Shown: positions 1 through 8,423 of the stretch, one piece after another
Numbering within the stretch: the first letter of the stretch is position 1
Layout: each line of letters starts with the position of its first letter
DNA from: an uncultured Bacteroidota bacterium
GTDB taxonomy: Bacteria > Bacteroidota > Bacteroidia > Chitinophagales > Chitinophagaceae
DNA length: 64,000 nucleotides
Direction: 5' to 3'
Assembly (NCBI GenBank): GCA_903835005.1
Contig: CAILLK010000028.1
Location: 18,406-82,405, forward strand
Made by a program: the position numbers and the translations under genes
The notes under the pieces: generated by a model
Told to the model about the DNA's origin: nothing
The model's database searches: none
Seen by the model: the letters and a program-made list of their open reading frames with translations, nothing else

Positions 1-15
1 GAGTGTAAATGCCAT
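1..15 (-). CDS. Partial CDS at left edge, possibly superoxide dismutase N terminus
   Basis: Only five codons lie in the window; on the minus strand they read MAFTL from an ATG at position 15 and run off the left edge. A perfect -7 box (TAACTTTG, 44-51 minus) sits 28 bases upstream, so a gene start here is credible. MAFTL is a common beginning for Bacteroidota Fe/Mn superoxide dismutases, but five residues cannot establish identity. I infer a gene start; the name is a guess. Confidence 0.3.
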
Positions 16-43
16 AATCTTTATTTTTTTAATTTTAGTAAGC

Positions 44-51
44 CAAAGTTA
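44..51 (-). promoter_or_regulatory. Promoter -7 box for the gene leaving the left edge
   Basis: The minus strand reads TAACTTTG, an exact match to the TAnnTTTG -7 element described for Bacteroides promoters, upstream of the ATG at position 15. Confidence 0.5.
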
Positions 52-216
52 CGGCAAACCAGACTGAAATAGCAATGATGTAAATAAGGAAAATGCATAG
101 GGGTATAAATAAAGGGCGCATGAAGGAGAATGGTCAAAGCATGGTTAAAGATATTTATTGGAATGCTGTGTGTTGCAAGCGCAACAACTTACCATCAATA
201 ATTTTATCATCAGGCC

Positions 217-924
217 TCATCCCCTCGGAACCCGCCCGCAGCCGGCAAAATATTTATGCCAGTAATCCTCATTCAGGCTGCTGATCATGACACCGCCGGT
301 GGTGGAGGAATGAACAAAGAAATCGTGGCCCAGATATACACCCACATGGGTGATATGCTTGCTGTGGATATGAAAGAAAACCAGGTCTCCCTCTTTGGCA
401 TCAGCCGGGCGTCTGATGCGGGTGCAGTCATCAAACTGTTCCCTGGAAGTGCGCGACAGGTCAATCCCATATACTTCGCCATATAGTTTCTGGGCGAATC
501 CGGAGCAGTCTATGCCCTCGTTATCGGTGCCTCCCAGCCGGTAATTGGTGCCATACCATTTATCAATAAACTGGTACAATGCATTATTGTTGATTTCTTT
601 GGGCTTTACACCGAGTATCCCGGCATACTTCTCCCGGATGGTATTCGTAATAGGTTTGGCAGGTTTTACTTCCGTATTTACGGTAACCGGTAACTGAGTT
701 GTATGTGGTTTCGGTTTAGCTGCAGTAATGGGTTTTGAGAACTTTTTAGGGTCAATAGCATTATCCTTAACATGATTCTTGTTGTGAGGGGCAATGGCTA
801 TATCATTAATAAATTTTGGCCTGGAAGTCCTGGTTGTGGCTGCTTTTTGTGTGGTATGGCAGCTCGTAAGCAACAATGAAAAAACAAGAGAGACAAAAGT
901 GAACAATATCCGCAATCTATTCAT
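217..924 (-). CDS. NlpC/P60-family (C40) cell-wall peptidase lipoprotein
   Basis: This is a 235-residue lipoprotein with an NlpC/P60 endopeptidase domain, the fold that cleaves peptide stems of peptidoglycan. From the ATG at 924 it opens with a textbook lipoprotein signal (MNRLRILFTF... ending LLTSC, lipidated Cys 22). A low-complexity Lys/Pro/Thr linker follows to about residue 100. The catalytic domain shows the Cys nucleophile in IDCSGF (Cys 140) and the second-motif His in HVGVYLG (His 193); the His in FFVHSS (205) could be the polar third residue. In-frame ATGs at 930 and 936 are also possible; I prefer 924 because it gives the cleanest signal peptide and lies farther from the -7 box. 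The protein probably acts in the periplasm, anchored to a membrane. Confidence 0.9.
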   Translation of the reverse strand: MNRLRILFTFVSLVFSLLLTSCHTTQKAATTRTSRPKFINDIAIAPHNKNHVKDNAIDPKKFSKPITAAKPKPHTTQLPVTVNTEVKPAKPITNTIREKYAGILGVKPKEINNNALYQFIDKWYGTNYRLGGTDNEGIDCSGFAQKLYGEVYGIDLSRTSREQFDDCTRIRRPADAKEGDLVFFHIHSKHITHVGVYLGHDFFVHSSTTGGVMISSLNEDYWHKYFAGCGRVPRG

Positions 925-944
925 AGGCATGTTCATTTGAGGTG

Positions 945-952
945 CAAAAGTA
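945..952 (-). promoter_or_regulatory. Promoter -7 box for the NlpC/P60 lipoprotein gene
   Basis: The minus strand reads TACTTTTG, a perfect TAnnTTTG, 8 to 20 bases before the three candidate ATGs. The leader must be very short or absent. Confidence 0.6.
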
Positions 953-1203
953 AAAAATATTGGTTTAACCAGCAAACACCCTGACGTTACAATATGAAAA
1001 TATATTTATGAAAGAAACTGCAATTCCTGATTCTGGTCATTTTTACAAGAAAAGGAGGAATTGATGCATACAATATGCTATTTCTTTCAGTAATTTTATA
1101 GAGACATACGCGGCGGTTAATTTGTTCCCGGCTCAGAAGCCCCGTTTAAAGTAATTTTCAGATGATCTCTGCGTAATTATTAGTTAACTTAAAAAACTAA
1201 ATT

Positions 1204-3342
1204 ATGCCAGAATTTGACAGTAACCACGTAAAAAACATTGTGCTGCTCGGCCACTCCGGCAGCGGGAAAACCACGCTTGCGGAAAGCATGTTGTTTCAGG
1301 CGGGCCTCATACAACGCAGGGGCAGTATAGAAGAAAAAAACACGACCGGAGATTATACCGATCTTGAAAAAGAAAGAGGCAATACCATATTCTCAAAACT
1401 GCTTCACGCTCCCTGGAGGGGTTATAAAATCAATATTCTTGATACTCCGGGTTATGACGATTTCTCGGGCGAAACCATCAGTGCACTCAGGGTTGCTGAT
1501 ACCGGTGTTATCCTGCTTAATGCCAGCGCAGGAGTAGAAGTGGGTACCGACATTATATGGGAATATACAGAGCAGTTTAAAACACCAACCATATTTGTGG
1601 TCAATAAGCTGGACCACGGGAAAGCCGATTTCGACCAGACTATACAGGACGCTAAAAATCATTTTGGTAATCATGTGGTAGTGGTGCAATACCCGGTTAA
1701 TGCGGGTCCCGGTTTTAATGCCATTATTGATGTATTGAACATGGTGATGTATAAATACACTGTGGAAAATGCAAAGCCTGAAAAATTGCCCATTCCCGAT
1801 AATGAAAAAGCCCGGGCAGAAGAACTGCATAAGGAACTTATAGAGTCCATAGCATCGAATGACGAGACGCTGATGGAAAAATATTTTGATCAGGGCGAGC
1901 TGACTGAGGATGAAATGAAGGCCGGCCTGCACCTGAGCATGACGAAGCATGAATTGTTTCCGGTATTCTGTGCATCGGCCTTACAAAATAAGGGTGTTGC
2001 CAGGCTGATGAGCTATTTAGATAATGTGGTGCCGCCTGCCTGTGAGATGCCCGCCCAGCAACTTAAAGATGGTGGTACGCTGGAATGCGACAGCAAGGGG
2101 CCGGTATGTATTTTTATATACAAAACAGTAAATGAGCCGCACATAGGTGAGCTCAGTTACTTCAAAGTTTATTCGGGCACTGTAAGGAGCGGAATGGAAC
2201 TGGTAAATGAGAGTACCGGCGTTACCGAAAAGCTGAACCAGCTTTATGTGATGGAGGGTAATAAACGCATTAATGTAAATGAGCTGATAGCGGGTGATAT
2301 AGGCGCCACGCTGAAACTGAAGAACACCCATGTGAACAATACCCTGCATGAAAAAGGCAAGCAGCTGGAACTGCAGCCCATCATTTTCCCCGAACCTACA
2401 CTGAGTGTGGCGCTGGCAAATAATAAAAAGGGCGAGGAAGAAAAACTGGCATCGGCACTGCATCAGCTGAAGGAGGAAGACCCTACCATAAGGGTAGAAG
2501 TATCGGCCGAACTGAGTCAGACCTTGCTCCACTGCCATGGCGATATGCACCTTTCGGTAATCAAATGGAAGTTACTTAATCAATACCATCTCGATGTCCA
2601 TTATATGAAGCCCAAGGTAGCTTACCGCGAAACTATAAGGAGCAGCGCTGAGGCGCTTTACCGGCATAAAAAACAATCGGGCGGATCGGGGCAATTTGGT
2701 GAAGTAAGCATTCGTCTCGAGCCGTGGTATGAGGGTATGCCCGAACCCACTGACCTTAACGTGCGCGGCAAGGAAATAATAGACCTGCCATGGGGTGGTA
2801 AACTGGTTTATTATAATTGTATTGTGGGCGGGGTAATAGACGCCCGGTTTATACCCTCTGTTCTCAAAGGCGTAATGGAAAAGATGCACAGCGGGCCTAT
2901 TACGGGATCGTATGTGATAGATGTGCGGTTGTGTCTGTATGATGGCAAGATGCACCCGGTAGACAGTAACGACCTTTCGTTTAAGATAGCCGGTATGATG
3001 GCATTTAAGGATGCCTTCAACAGGGCCAATCCTCTGCTCATGGAGCCGGTTATGGCGCTTGAAGTGTTATGCCCTGATGATGTAACAGGCAACATACTGG
3101 GAGACCTGCAGATGCGCAGGGGAATAATGGAAGGTTTTGATACAGAAGGGCATTTTACCGTGATCCGCGCCAAGGTACCTCATGCCGAAACCTACCAGTA
3201 TGCCACTGCCTTGCGCAGCCTCACCCAGGGCCGGGCCAGGTTCAGAATGAAGTTTGACCATTATGCACCGGTATCGCCCGACCTTCAAAAGAAACTTACA
3301 GAGACTTACAAGAAGGAGGTTCCGGAAATGGCAGAGGCTTGA
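1204..3342 (+). CDS. Elongation factor G-like GTPase (EF-G2/FusA2 type)
   Basis: This 712-residue protein has the full five-domain EF-G layout. The G domain shows P-loop GHSGSGKTT near residue 16, a switch I relic (ERGNTI), switch II, and NKLD near 134. Domains II-V follow, including a domain IV to about 595 and the RRG segment near 640 in domain V. Switch II reads DTPGYDDF, not DTPGHVDF: the conserved EF-G histidine that helps activate the catalytic water is tyrosine. The same change marks the EF-G2 group; mycobacterial EF-G2 has been reported to bind GTP without ribosome-stimulated hydrolysis. I therefore call it a paralogue rather than the housekeeping translocase. No ribosomal-protein or EF-Tu genes lie nearby, which fits. 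Its substrate remains unclear. Confidence 0.92.
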   Translation: MPEFDSNHVKNIVLLGHSGSGKTTLAESMLFQAGLIQRRGSIEEKNTTGDYTDLEKERGNTIFSKLLHAPWRGYKINILDTPGYDDFSGETISALRVADTGVILLNASAGVEVGTDIIWEYTEQFKTPTIFVVNKLDHGKADFDQTIQDAKNHFGNHVVVVQYPVNAGPGFNAIIDVLNMVMYKYTVENAKPEKLPIPDNEKARAEELHKELIESIASNDETLMEKYFDQGELTEDEMKAGLHLSMTKHELFPVFCASALQNKGVARLMSYLDNVVPPACEMPAQQLKDGGTLECDSKGPVCIFIYKTVNEPHIGELSYFKVYSGTVRSGMELVNESTGVTEKLNQLYVMEGNKRINVNELIAGDIGATLKLKNTHVNNTLHEKGKQLELQPIIFPEPTLSVALANNKKGEEEKLASALHQLKEEDPTIRVEVSAELSQTLLHCHGDMHLSVIKWKLLNQYHLDVHYMKPKVAYRETIRSSAEALYRHKKQSGGSGQFGEVSIRLEPWYEGMPEPTDLNVRGKEIIDLPWGGKLVYYNCIVGGVIDARFIPSVLKGVMEKMHSGPITGSYVIDVRLCLYDGKMHPVDSNDLSFKIAGMMAFKDAFNRANPLLMEPVMALEVLCPDDVTGNILGDLQMRRGIMEGFDTEGHFTVIRAKVPHAETYQYATALRSLTQGRARFRMKFDHYAPVSPDLQKKLTETYKKEVPEMAEA

Positions 3343-3521
3343 GGTGGTTGATAGGTGATAGGTAAGAGTGAGCGGAATAGCGATTTATTGATTGTTCATT
3401 ATTTGGTTAATCCCATTATAGTATCCGATAATCATGGAATCCTCTGCAGCTTTTAGAAGATCAGGACTCAGACTATAACTAAGTCCTGCTCTTCAGTTTA
3501 TTTGATCATAGAAGATTTTAT

Positions 3522-3780
3522 TTATTGATAATGAAGCCGGTATTGAATAATATGAAGTGCATTGGCCTTTACCGCATAGATTAATCAGTGTTCATTGGTT
3601 ATTCTCCTGCTCCATTATCCTGAAGAATCCCCTTTGGAGCGGTTCTGGTTTGCCAATTCCTTTGAATGGTGAACGTAATGTGTCCTTTATTAATTCATTG
3701 ATGTGGCTGAGGCTTTTCCGATCTTCAGTTTGCCAGTAAAGATTATCTTCCCAAGCTTTTGTTTGCCAAGTTAGATCTAT
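3522..3780 (-). pseudogene. yoeB: Decayed YoeB/Txe-type mRNA interferase toxin
   Basis: The minus strand preserves a YoeB toxin in pieces. Directly after the upstream antitoxin stop the frame reads IDLTWQTKAWEDNLYWQ... through INELIKD and GIGKPEPLQ, the conserved N-terminal and central YoeB block. A one-base shift moves the match to the next frame: KGDSSG, stop, WSRRITNEH, stop, LIYAVKANALHIIQYRLHYQ, and a natural stop at 3522-3524. The two internal stops are TAA at 3615-3617 (where YoeB has Tyr) and TGA at 3585-3587 (where it has Arg). The start codon also appears lost (ATA). Its length of about 86 codons matches intact YoeB. The toxin cannot be made as a whole protein. Confidence 0.85.
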
Positions 3781-4035
3781 CTATTCCTCTATGAGATTAT
3801 GTTTGAAAGATATGCCTTTGTTCATTTCTTCAATTGCTTCATCCAGTCTGGTTCGGTTAGCTTTATTGCTCACAAGATGGAATGTTTCAGCCATAGCATT
3901 GTTTTCTTCCATATCTATGACTACTCTGTTTTTTCCCTTGGTTCGGGAAACAACAACAATTTCTTTATCATCATTTACAGGATTCAGGTTTTAGGTAAGA
4001 TCATCACGGAATTCGGAATAAGCTATTACGCTCAT
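3781..4035 (-). pseudogene. yefM: Decayed YefM/Phd-type antitoxin with an in-frame stop
   Basis: From an ATG at 4035 the minus strand reads MSVIAYSEFRDDLT, then TAA at 3991-3993 (codon 15), then NLNPVNDDKEIVVVSRTKGK and VVIDMEENNAMAETFHLV to a stop at 3781-3783. Frame and order match YefM: an N-terminal DNA-binding region, the central I/VVVSR strand, the MEEYN-like motif and a toxin-binding C terminus. The stop falls where relatives usually carry Lys or another residue in the first helix, so full-length repressor is not made. The toxin remnant starts immediately downstream, as in yefM-yoeB operons. The whole pair is inactive as read. Confidence 0.87.
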
Positions 4036-4319
4036 AGTGGAAGTTTTGAACTACGAATTTTGCGATTATTCTTGAATTTTAATTCATAAGAAAAGCAGTG
4101 GGGGGCAAGGGAGCATTTGAAAAGTTTAGTTTCTGTTTAATATCGAGCTTTATAAAGGATGGAATTTTTTTATTGCAGCTTTACTGTTATTTGAATACCA
4201 GAAACCGACATCTAAGATGGCAGATATTTAGTGTAATAATAGGTTGTAAGTTAATGAATCGTTTTTAATTTAAACAGCATTTGCACATTATGATTGTGTT
4301 TTCATCATGTATTCATAAG

Positions 4320-4327
4320 TACATTTG
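4320..4327 (+). promoter_or_regulatory. Promoter -7 box for the NAD(P)-binding protein gene
   Basis: TACATTTG matches TAnnTTTG exactly, with an upstream TTG (4294-4296) 23 bases away, and precedes the ATG at 4349 by 21 bases. The rest of 4036-4319 shows no coding or repeat signal I can support. Confidence 0.55.
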
Positions 4328-4348
4328 TAACTCAATCAGTTTAGATTT

Positions 4349-5008
4349 ATGAAAATACGGGCAATAATAACCGGGGCGACAGGTATGGTGGGTGAAGGTG
4401 TACTATTGGAATGCCTGGCAAGCAATGATGTGGAGCAGGTGCTGGTCATCAACCGGAAACCGGGAGGGTTTTCTCACCCGAAACTGCGGGAAATTATTCA
4501 TAAAGACTTCTTCGACCTGGCTCCAATTGAGCAGCAACTGAGCGGTTATAATGCCTGTTTTTTCTGCCTGGGAATATCATCCGTTGGTATCAGCAAGGAG
4601 GATTATCATCGCACAACATACGACCTCACCCTTAATGTGGGGCAGTTATTGGCACGGCTGAATCCGGAGATGACTTTTTGTTACGTTTCGGGTAAAAGCA
4701 CGGATAGTACCGGGCAAAGCCGGATGGCCTGGGCACGTGTGAAGGGCGCTACAGAAAATGCATTGCTGAAACTTTTTAAAAACGGATACATGTTCCGGCC
4801 GGGCTTTATGAAGGCAACACCAGGACAGAAAAATGTAAAAAGCTATTACAGCTACTTCGCCTGGATGTATGCTCCGGGAAGAGTGCTTTATCCTTCAGGT
4901 TTCTGCACCTTGCAGGAAGTGGGGCAGGCAATGATCAATGCTGCAATTAAAGGCTGCATTAAGCATGTACTGGAAGTGAAGGACATTGTAGATCTGGCAA
5001 AAAAGTGA
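4349..5008 (+). CDS. NAD(P)-binding Rossmann-fold oxidoreductase (NAD-dependent epimerase/TIP30-like)
   Basis: This 219-residue protein starts with a Rossmann dinucleotide-binding loop, GATGMVGEG at residues 9-17, followed by an acidic/basic strand end (VINRKPGG). The mid-protein segment CFFCLGIS resembles the atypical short-chain dehydrogenase group that includes HTATIP2/TIP30 and many bacterial 'nucleoside-diphosphate-sugar epimerase' annotations. A YVSG-ST...WARVKGATE stretch sits where these proteins carry the Ser and YxxxK-like catalytic set, but the Tyr is absent (WARVK), so activity may be altered. No signal peptide, so cytoplasmic. It is a single gene with its own promoter and ends head to head with the large T9SS gene on the other strand. 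Substrate unknown. Confidence 0.8.
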   Translation: MKIRAIITGATGMVGEGVLLECLASNDVEQVLVINRKPGGFSHPKLREIIHKDFFDLAPIEQQLSGYNACFFCLGISSVGISKEDYHRTTYDLTLNVGQLLARLNPEMTFCYVSGKSTDSTGQSRMAWARVKGATENALLKLFKNGYMFRPGFMKATPGQKNVKSYYSYFAWMYAPGRVLYPSGFCTLQEVGQAMINAAIKGCIKHVLEVKDIVDLAKK

Positions 5009-5019
5009 GGTTGTATTAA

Positions 5020-8000
5020 TTACCTTATCAGGGTAAGATCGCCTTTAAGCAAATGCGATTTTCCCTGTAGTGTGTAATTGATCATATAAAAGAACGTGCC
5101 TAAACCTTGCTTTACACCATTATATTCGCCATCCCATCCAGAATAGATGTCCGTAGTATGAAATACCCTTTCACCCCAGCGGTTATAAATACTTAGTGAG
5201 AAATTTCTGATCATTTTAAGATCGCCAACCACACGGGCGTAATCATTCAGATTGTCGCCATTCGGTGTAAATGCCGACGGGAACCACAGATCACAAGGTT
5301 CAATAGCTACATTAATTGAATCGGATGTAATGCCGCATTGGTTAGAGACTGTGGCATAGTACAAACCTGCACTTGTTACTACTATACTTTTTCCGTTTTG
5401 TCCGTTACTCCAAACAGTATAAGCGTCATTTGTTGTCAGTGTGATTTCTTCACCCTTGCAAAGTACCGTATCTGGCCCCAGGAATACCGGATCAGGCTTG
5501 GGTATGGTGGTTAAAATCATTGAGCCTGAGCCCGTGCATCCCTGGTCGGTTACTTTTAGCAGGTAGGTTCCGGCAGCAGAAACCGATATGGAAGAATCTG
5601 TACTTCCATTACTCCAGCTGTAGCTGACACCAGCTGGTTCGGGCGAGCCGAGAATGATTTGAATGCCCTGGCATACTGAAGTATCTGTCCTTAAAGTAAC
5701 AACAGGAACAGGGTTAATGGCAACATGGAATGTATCGGATAGAAAAGAATCACAACCCCTGCTAATATTGACCCAATAAGTACCACTGAGATTTACCGCA
5801 ATACCCTGTGTACTGCTGCCCAGGCTCCAGAGCCAGCTATTGCCATCTGGCGCAACCAGCAACATTGAACCCTCTGTGCTGCAGATACTGGTATCATTGG
5901 ATTCATATAAACTGTCAGGAGCCTTTACCAATATATAAATGCTGTCCGTTGCTGTGCATACAGGCTGGAAGGAAATATCATCAATGGCAAAATCATTGCC
6001 CGATGCGGCCGTTTGCTGGTCATTGATGCAGATTCCTGCTGAGGTACTCGAGCCGCTGTACCAGGTGGTAAAGAATTGCGTCCATACCCCATCAGCATGA
6101 GGGAAGGAAAAAGCCGGACCGATTAATGTGCCATTTATTTTGAACTGTATTATTGGCAAATTGGTTGCCGTGTCGGACGACCAGTTGGCAAACCATGACG
6201 AAAAATCATACCACGTATCGGGAGTAACGGGTAGGGTTTCGCACCAAACGTCAATCGGGGATGATGCGCCGTTTATAGCCATCATATTGCCTGTGCCGGA
6301 TGTATGATCAGCAAACGATGCAGCGCCGGGATGATCCAGGTGGGGATTGGTCGTTATTGCATATACACCCGCCGGAACCAGCGAACCGGGACCTGATACA
6401 TAAGGATAAGCGCTGGAGAACCCCGTATTGCCGGCACTGAAATCGCCGTTAACTACAAGGTTGTCATTGGTAATTGACTGAACGGTAAGTGCATACCAGC
6501 CTGAAGAATTGGCTGTTACCACAGGATTGAGTACAGTGGAAGAAGACAAACCAGATGAAGGTGTCCAAAGCATACTGAGAACAGAATTGGTTCCTGAAAG
6601 TGAAGCCGGGATAGTATATGTGGCGTTTTTACACAGCGCTATTGAATCCGGCATTGAAAGAGAGTCGCAGGTGGTAACCACCACAGGGCAGGTGCACGTA
6701 GAATCAGTTTCTGAAAGTATAGAACTGGTACCGGTTGCTGATGAAACAGTTCCGTATATGGTGAGACCGGTTGGGTTGATAGCCGGATAGGAAACGTTGA
6801 AGTTAGATGCCGTAATATTTAGAGTATGTGCACCGGCACTTAAATATACTGTTTGTGTAAAATGGGTATACATACTGTAATTGGATGCAAGTATTGAAGG
6901 CGGCTGAGAAAATAAAAGTGGAACGCCATCCATGTCTGAGGAAGTAATGTAATTATCATTAGCAATATAGCAGTCAATAGTAATGCTATCCGAACTACAT
7001 AATTTGAAAGGTCGGCCCAAAGTCATATTATAAGCAGTTACTCCAGTACCATCTGTATAATAATAGTTGGAATTAAGGCAACTGATCCAGCCTGAAAGAG
7101 GGGAGGAGGGAGTCAGCCAGCCAACAGCCTGGGTTATTACGTCAGCCTGGTTGCCCGGCAGGACCTCTACTAGCCCAGTCAGAGAAGTTGCAGCAATTGC
7201 GGATGCAACTCCTGGTGTAACTGCAGAAAGTTTCCATTTCGGATCAGGTACAGGAGTAGCTCCATTGGCCCCGCCTGTTACAGCCAAGCCCGAAACAGGG
7301 TCATAACCGGTATTGATAACCAGAGAATTTACCTGGCAGGGTAGTGGTGGCGCACAAAAAGAGCCGGTAACCAGGTTGATATTTTTTATCAGCTGGTTGG
7401 AACAGGCAGCTCCTGTGCCGCCTGAGAAACCCCAACCAATGGCGGTCGGTGTAGTAAAAACAGATGCATAATCATATACGCTGGACAAACGCAGGGTATC
7501 ATTGTAAAATACCTGCAAAGTATGGGTAAGCGGGCACCAGGTAATTTTGTAGTCATGAAAAACGCCATCCTTGACATTGGTAGTGGATGGCGAAATGGCA
7601 ATAGGGCCGGTAACCGGGGTGGTCGGTACTGCATTCAGGCAAATGGCTGTATGATCGGTACCTGGAATATCATCGAAATAAGGATTAAAAGAATTATCAA
7701 AAATATCGAATTCTACACCGAATGAATTAATGAAATCAGGATCGGCCGGGCCGCCTATTATATTGTAATAGCCAAGATAGGCATCGGTAGAATTTACAGA
7801 TGCAGGTGTGATATACTGACCGAAAACTACCGCCATACCATCGGCGCCGGGCGGAACTGCCTGATCGAAACTTGCCTGGAAAGTGAGTACGAAACTAACC
7901 GAAAAATCGATGGTGGTGGTGCACCAGAATGCCCCTTTATGCCCCCCGCCACACATGGAGGCAGGAGTGAGATTATATTCGCCGGGCGTTACAACAGTTG

Positions 8001-8085
8001 CTATGCCAACAGGTGCTGAAAATACCTGCCCGGATACTTTGCAACCCATGCATATCAATGCAATGAGCAGATATAGGTTTTTCAT
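5020..8085 (-). CDS. Secreted L-type-lectin protein with gliding/CHU_C C-terminal sorting domain (T9SS type B)
   Basis: This 1021-residue protein has a signal peptide (about 19 residues, ending KVSG-Q). Residues 20-240 resemble a legume-type lectin beta-sandwich: GADGMAVVFGQ, FGVEFDIFDN and a matching late strand VFHDYKITW are typical. The middle holds immunoglobulin-like/PKD-type repeats, each with SYSWSNGST-like or LWSLGSST segments and 'T..C.G' ends, suited to a stalk. The last ~90 residues are the gliding motility-associated C-terminal domain: LWFPSAFTPNGDNLND, YNRWGERVF and GWDGEYNG. That domain directs export by the type IX system and attachment at the surface. I infer a carbohydrate-binding surface adhesin; the ligand is not visible. 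It stands alone, without a SprB-partner PorP/SprF gene next to it. Confidence 0.88.
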   Translation of the reverse strand: MKNLYLLIALICMGCKVSGQVFSAPVGIATVVTPGEYNLTPASMCGGGHKGAFWCTTTIDFSVSFVLTFQASFDQAVPPGADGMAVVFGQYITPASVNSTDAYLGYYNIIGGPADPDFINSFGVEFDIFDNSFNPYFDDIPGTDHTAICLNAVPTTPVTGPIAISPSTTNVKDGVFHDYKITWCPLTHTLQVFYNDTLRLSSVYDYASVFTTPTAIGWGFSGGTGAACSNQLIKNINLVTGSFCAPPLPCQVNSLVINTGYDPVSGLAVTGGANGATPVPDPKWKLSAVTPGVASAIAATSLTGLVEVLPGNQADVITQAVGWLTPSSPLSGWISCLNSNYYYTDGTGVTAYNMTLGRPFKLCSSDSITIDCYIANDNYITSSDMDGVPLLFSQPPSILASNYSMYTHFTQTVYLSAGAHTLNITASNFNVSYPAINPTGLTIYGTVSSATGTSSILSETDSTCTCPVVVTTCDSLSMPDSIALCKNATYTIPASLSGTNSVLSMLWTPSSGLSSSTVLNPVVTANSSGWYALTVQSITNDNLVVNGDFSAGNTGFSSAYPYVSGPGSLVPAGVYAITTNPHLDHPGAASFADHTSGTGNMMAINGASSPIDVWCETLPVTPDTWYDFSSWFANWSSDTATNLPIIQFKINGTLIGPAFSFPHADGVWTQFFTTWYSGSSTSAGICINDQQTAASGNDFAIDDISFQPVCTATDSIYILVKAPDSLYESNDTSICSTEGSMLLVAPDGNSWLWSLGSSTQGIAVNLSGTYWVNISRGCDSFLSDTFHVAINPVPVVTLRTDTSVCQGIQIILGSPEPAGVSYSWSNGSTDSSISVSAAGTYLLKVTDQGCTGSGSMILTTIPKPDPVFLGPDTVLCKGEEITLTTNDAYTVWSNGQNGKSIVVTSAGLYYATVSNQCGITSDSINVAIEPCDLWFPSAFTPNGDNLNDYARVVGDLKMIRNFSLSIYNRWGERVFHTTDIYSGWDGEYNGVKQGLGTFFYMINYTLQGKSHLLKGDLTLIR

Positions 8086-8423
8086 ACAGGGCTATGTTTA
8101 AAAAGGTAAAAGTAAATTTAAAGTTAAAAAACAAATAAACATATCCAATGCAGTATTATTTTAAAGAAAAACCGGGAATCATCCTTTAAAGACATGTAGG
8201 ATTTATGATTGGTTAGGAATAGAAAGACAAAATTTCATCGTTCCGCCTTTCTAATTGAATTTCAAAATTACTGATGTTTTTTGTTTCAATATCCTGCAAA
8301 ATCAATATTATGGGCTGGTTTTGCAAGTTACGTTTGTGGAGTATTGTTCTTCAGGTGTTTATATACACATAAAAAACCCTCCGGAATATGGGAGGGCTTT
8401 GTATTATAATTAATTGTTGTTAT
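8086..8423. other. Intergenic region with only a terminator
   Basis: AT-rich spacer upstream of the T9SS lectin gene and downstream of the DUF2723 gene, both on the minus strand. Apart from the terminator at 8371-8400 I see no gene or repeat. A near-match -7 box (TACTTTTA) lies about 30 bases upstream of the lectin ATG. Confidence 0.5.
8371..8400 (-). terminator. Rho-independent terminator of the DUF2723 gene
   Basis: Stem CCCTCC (8377-8382) pairs with GGAGGG (8391-8396) over an 8-base loop; read on the minus strand it is followed by six U from 8371-8376. It lies about 25 bases past the minus-strand stop at 8424. Confidence 0.8.

Noticed and set aside
93..284. 63-codon plus-strand open frame near the left edge
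   Set aside because: It overlaps the NlpC/P60 gene end in the opposite direction, has no recognisable domain and no promoter or ribosome-binding context.
3991..3993. Stop-codon recoding (TAA read as an amino acid), because TAA interrupts three conserved frames
   Set aside because: The interrupted genes are also frameshifted or carry other stop codons (TGA, TAG), and intact genes in the window end normally at TAA; simple gene decay explains it.
3557..4089. Plus-strand open frames in the 3.5-4.1 kb region
   Set aside because: They are the opposite-strand shadows of the decayed yefM-yoeB pair, whose minus-strand reading matches known families.
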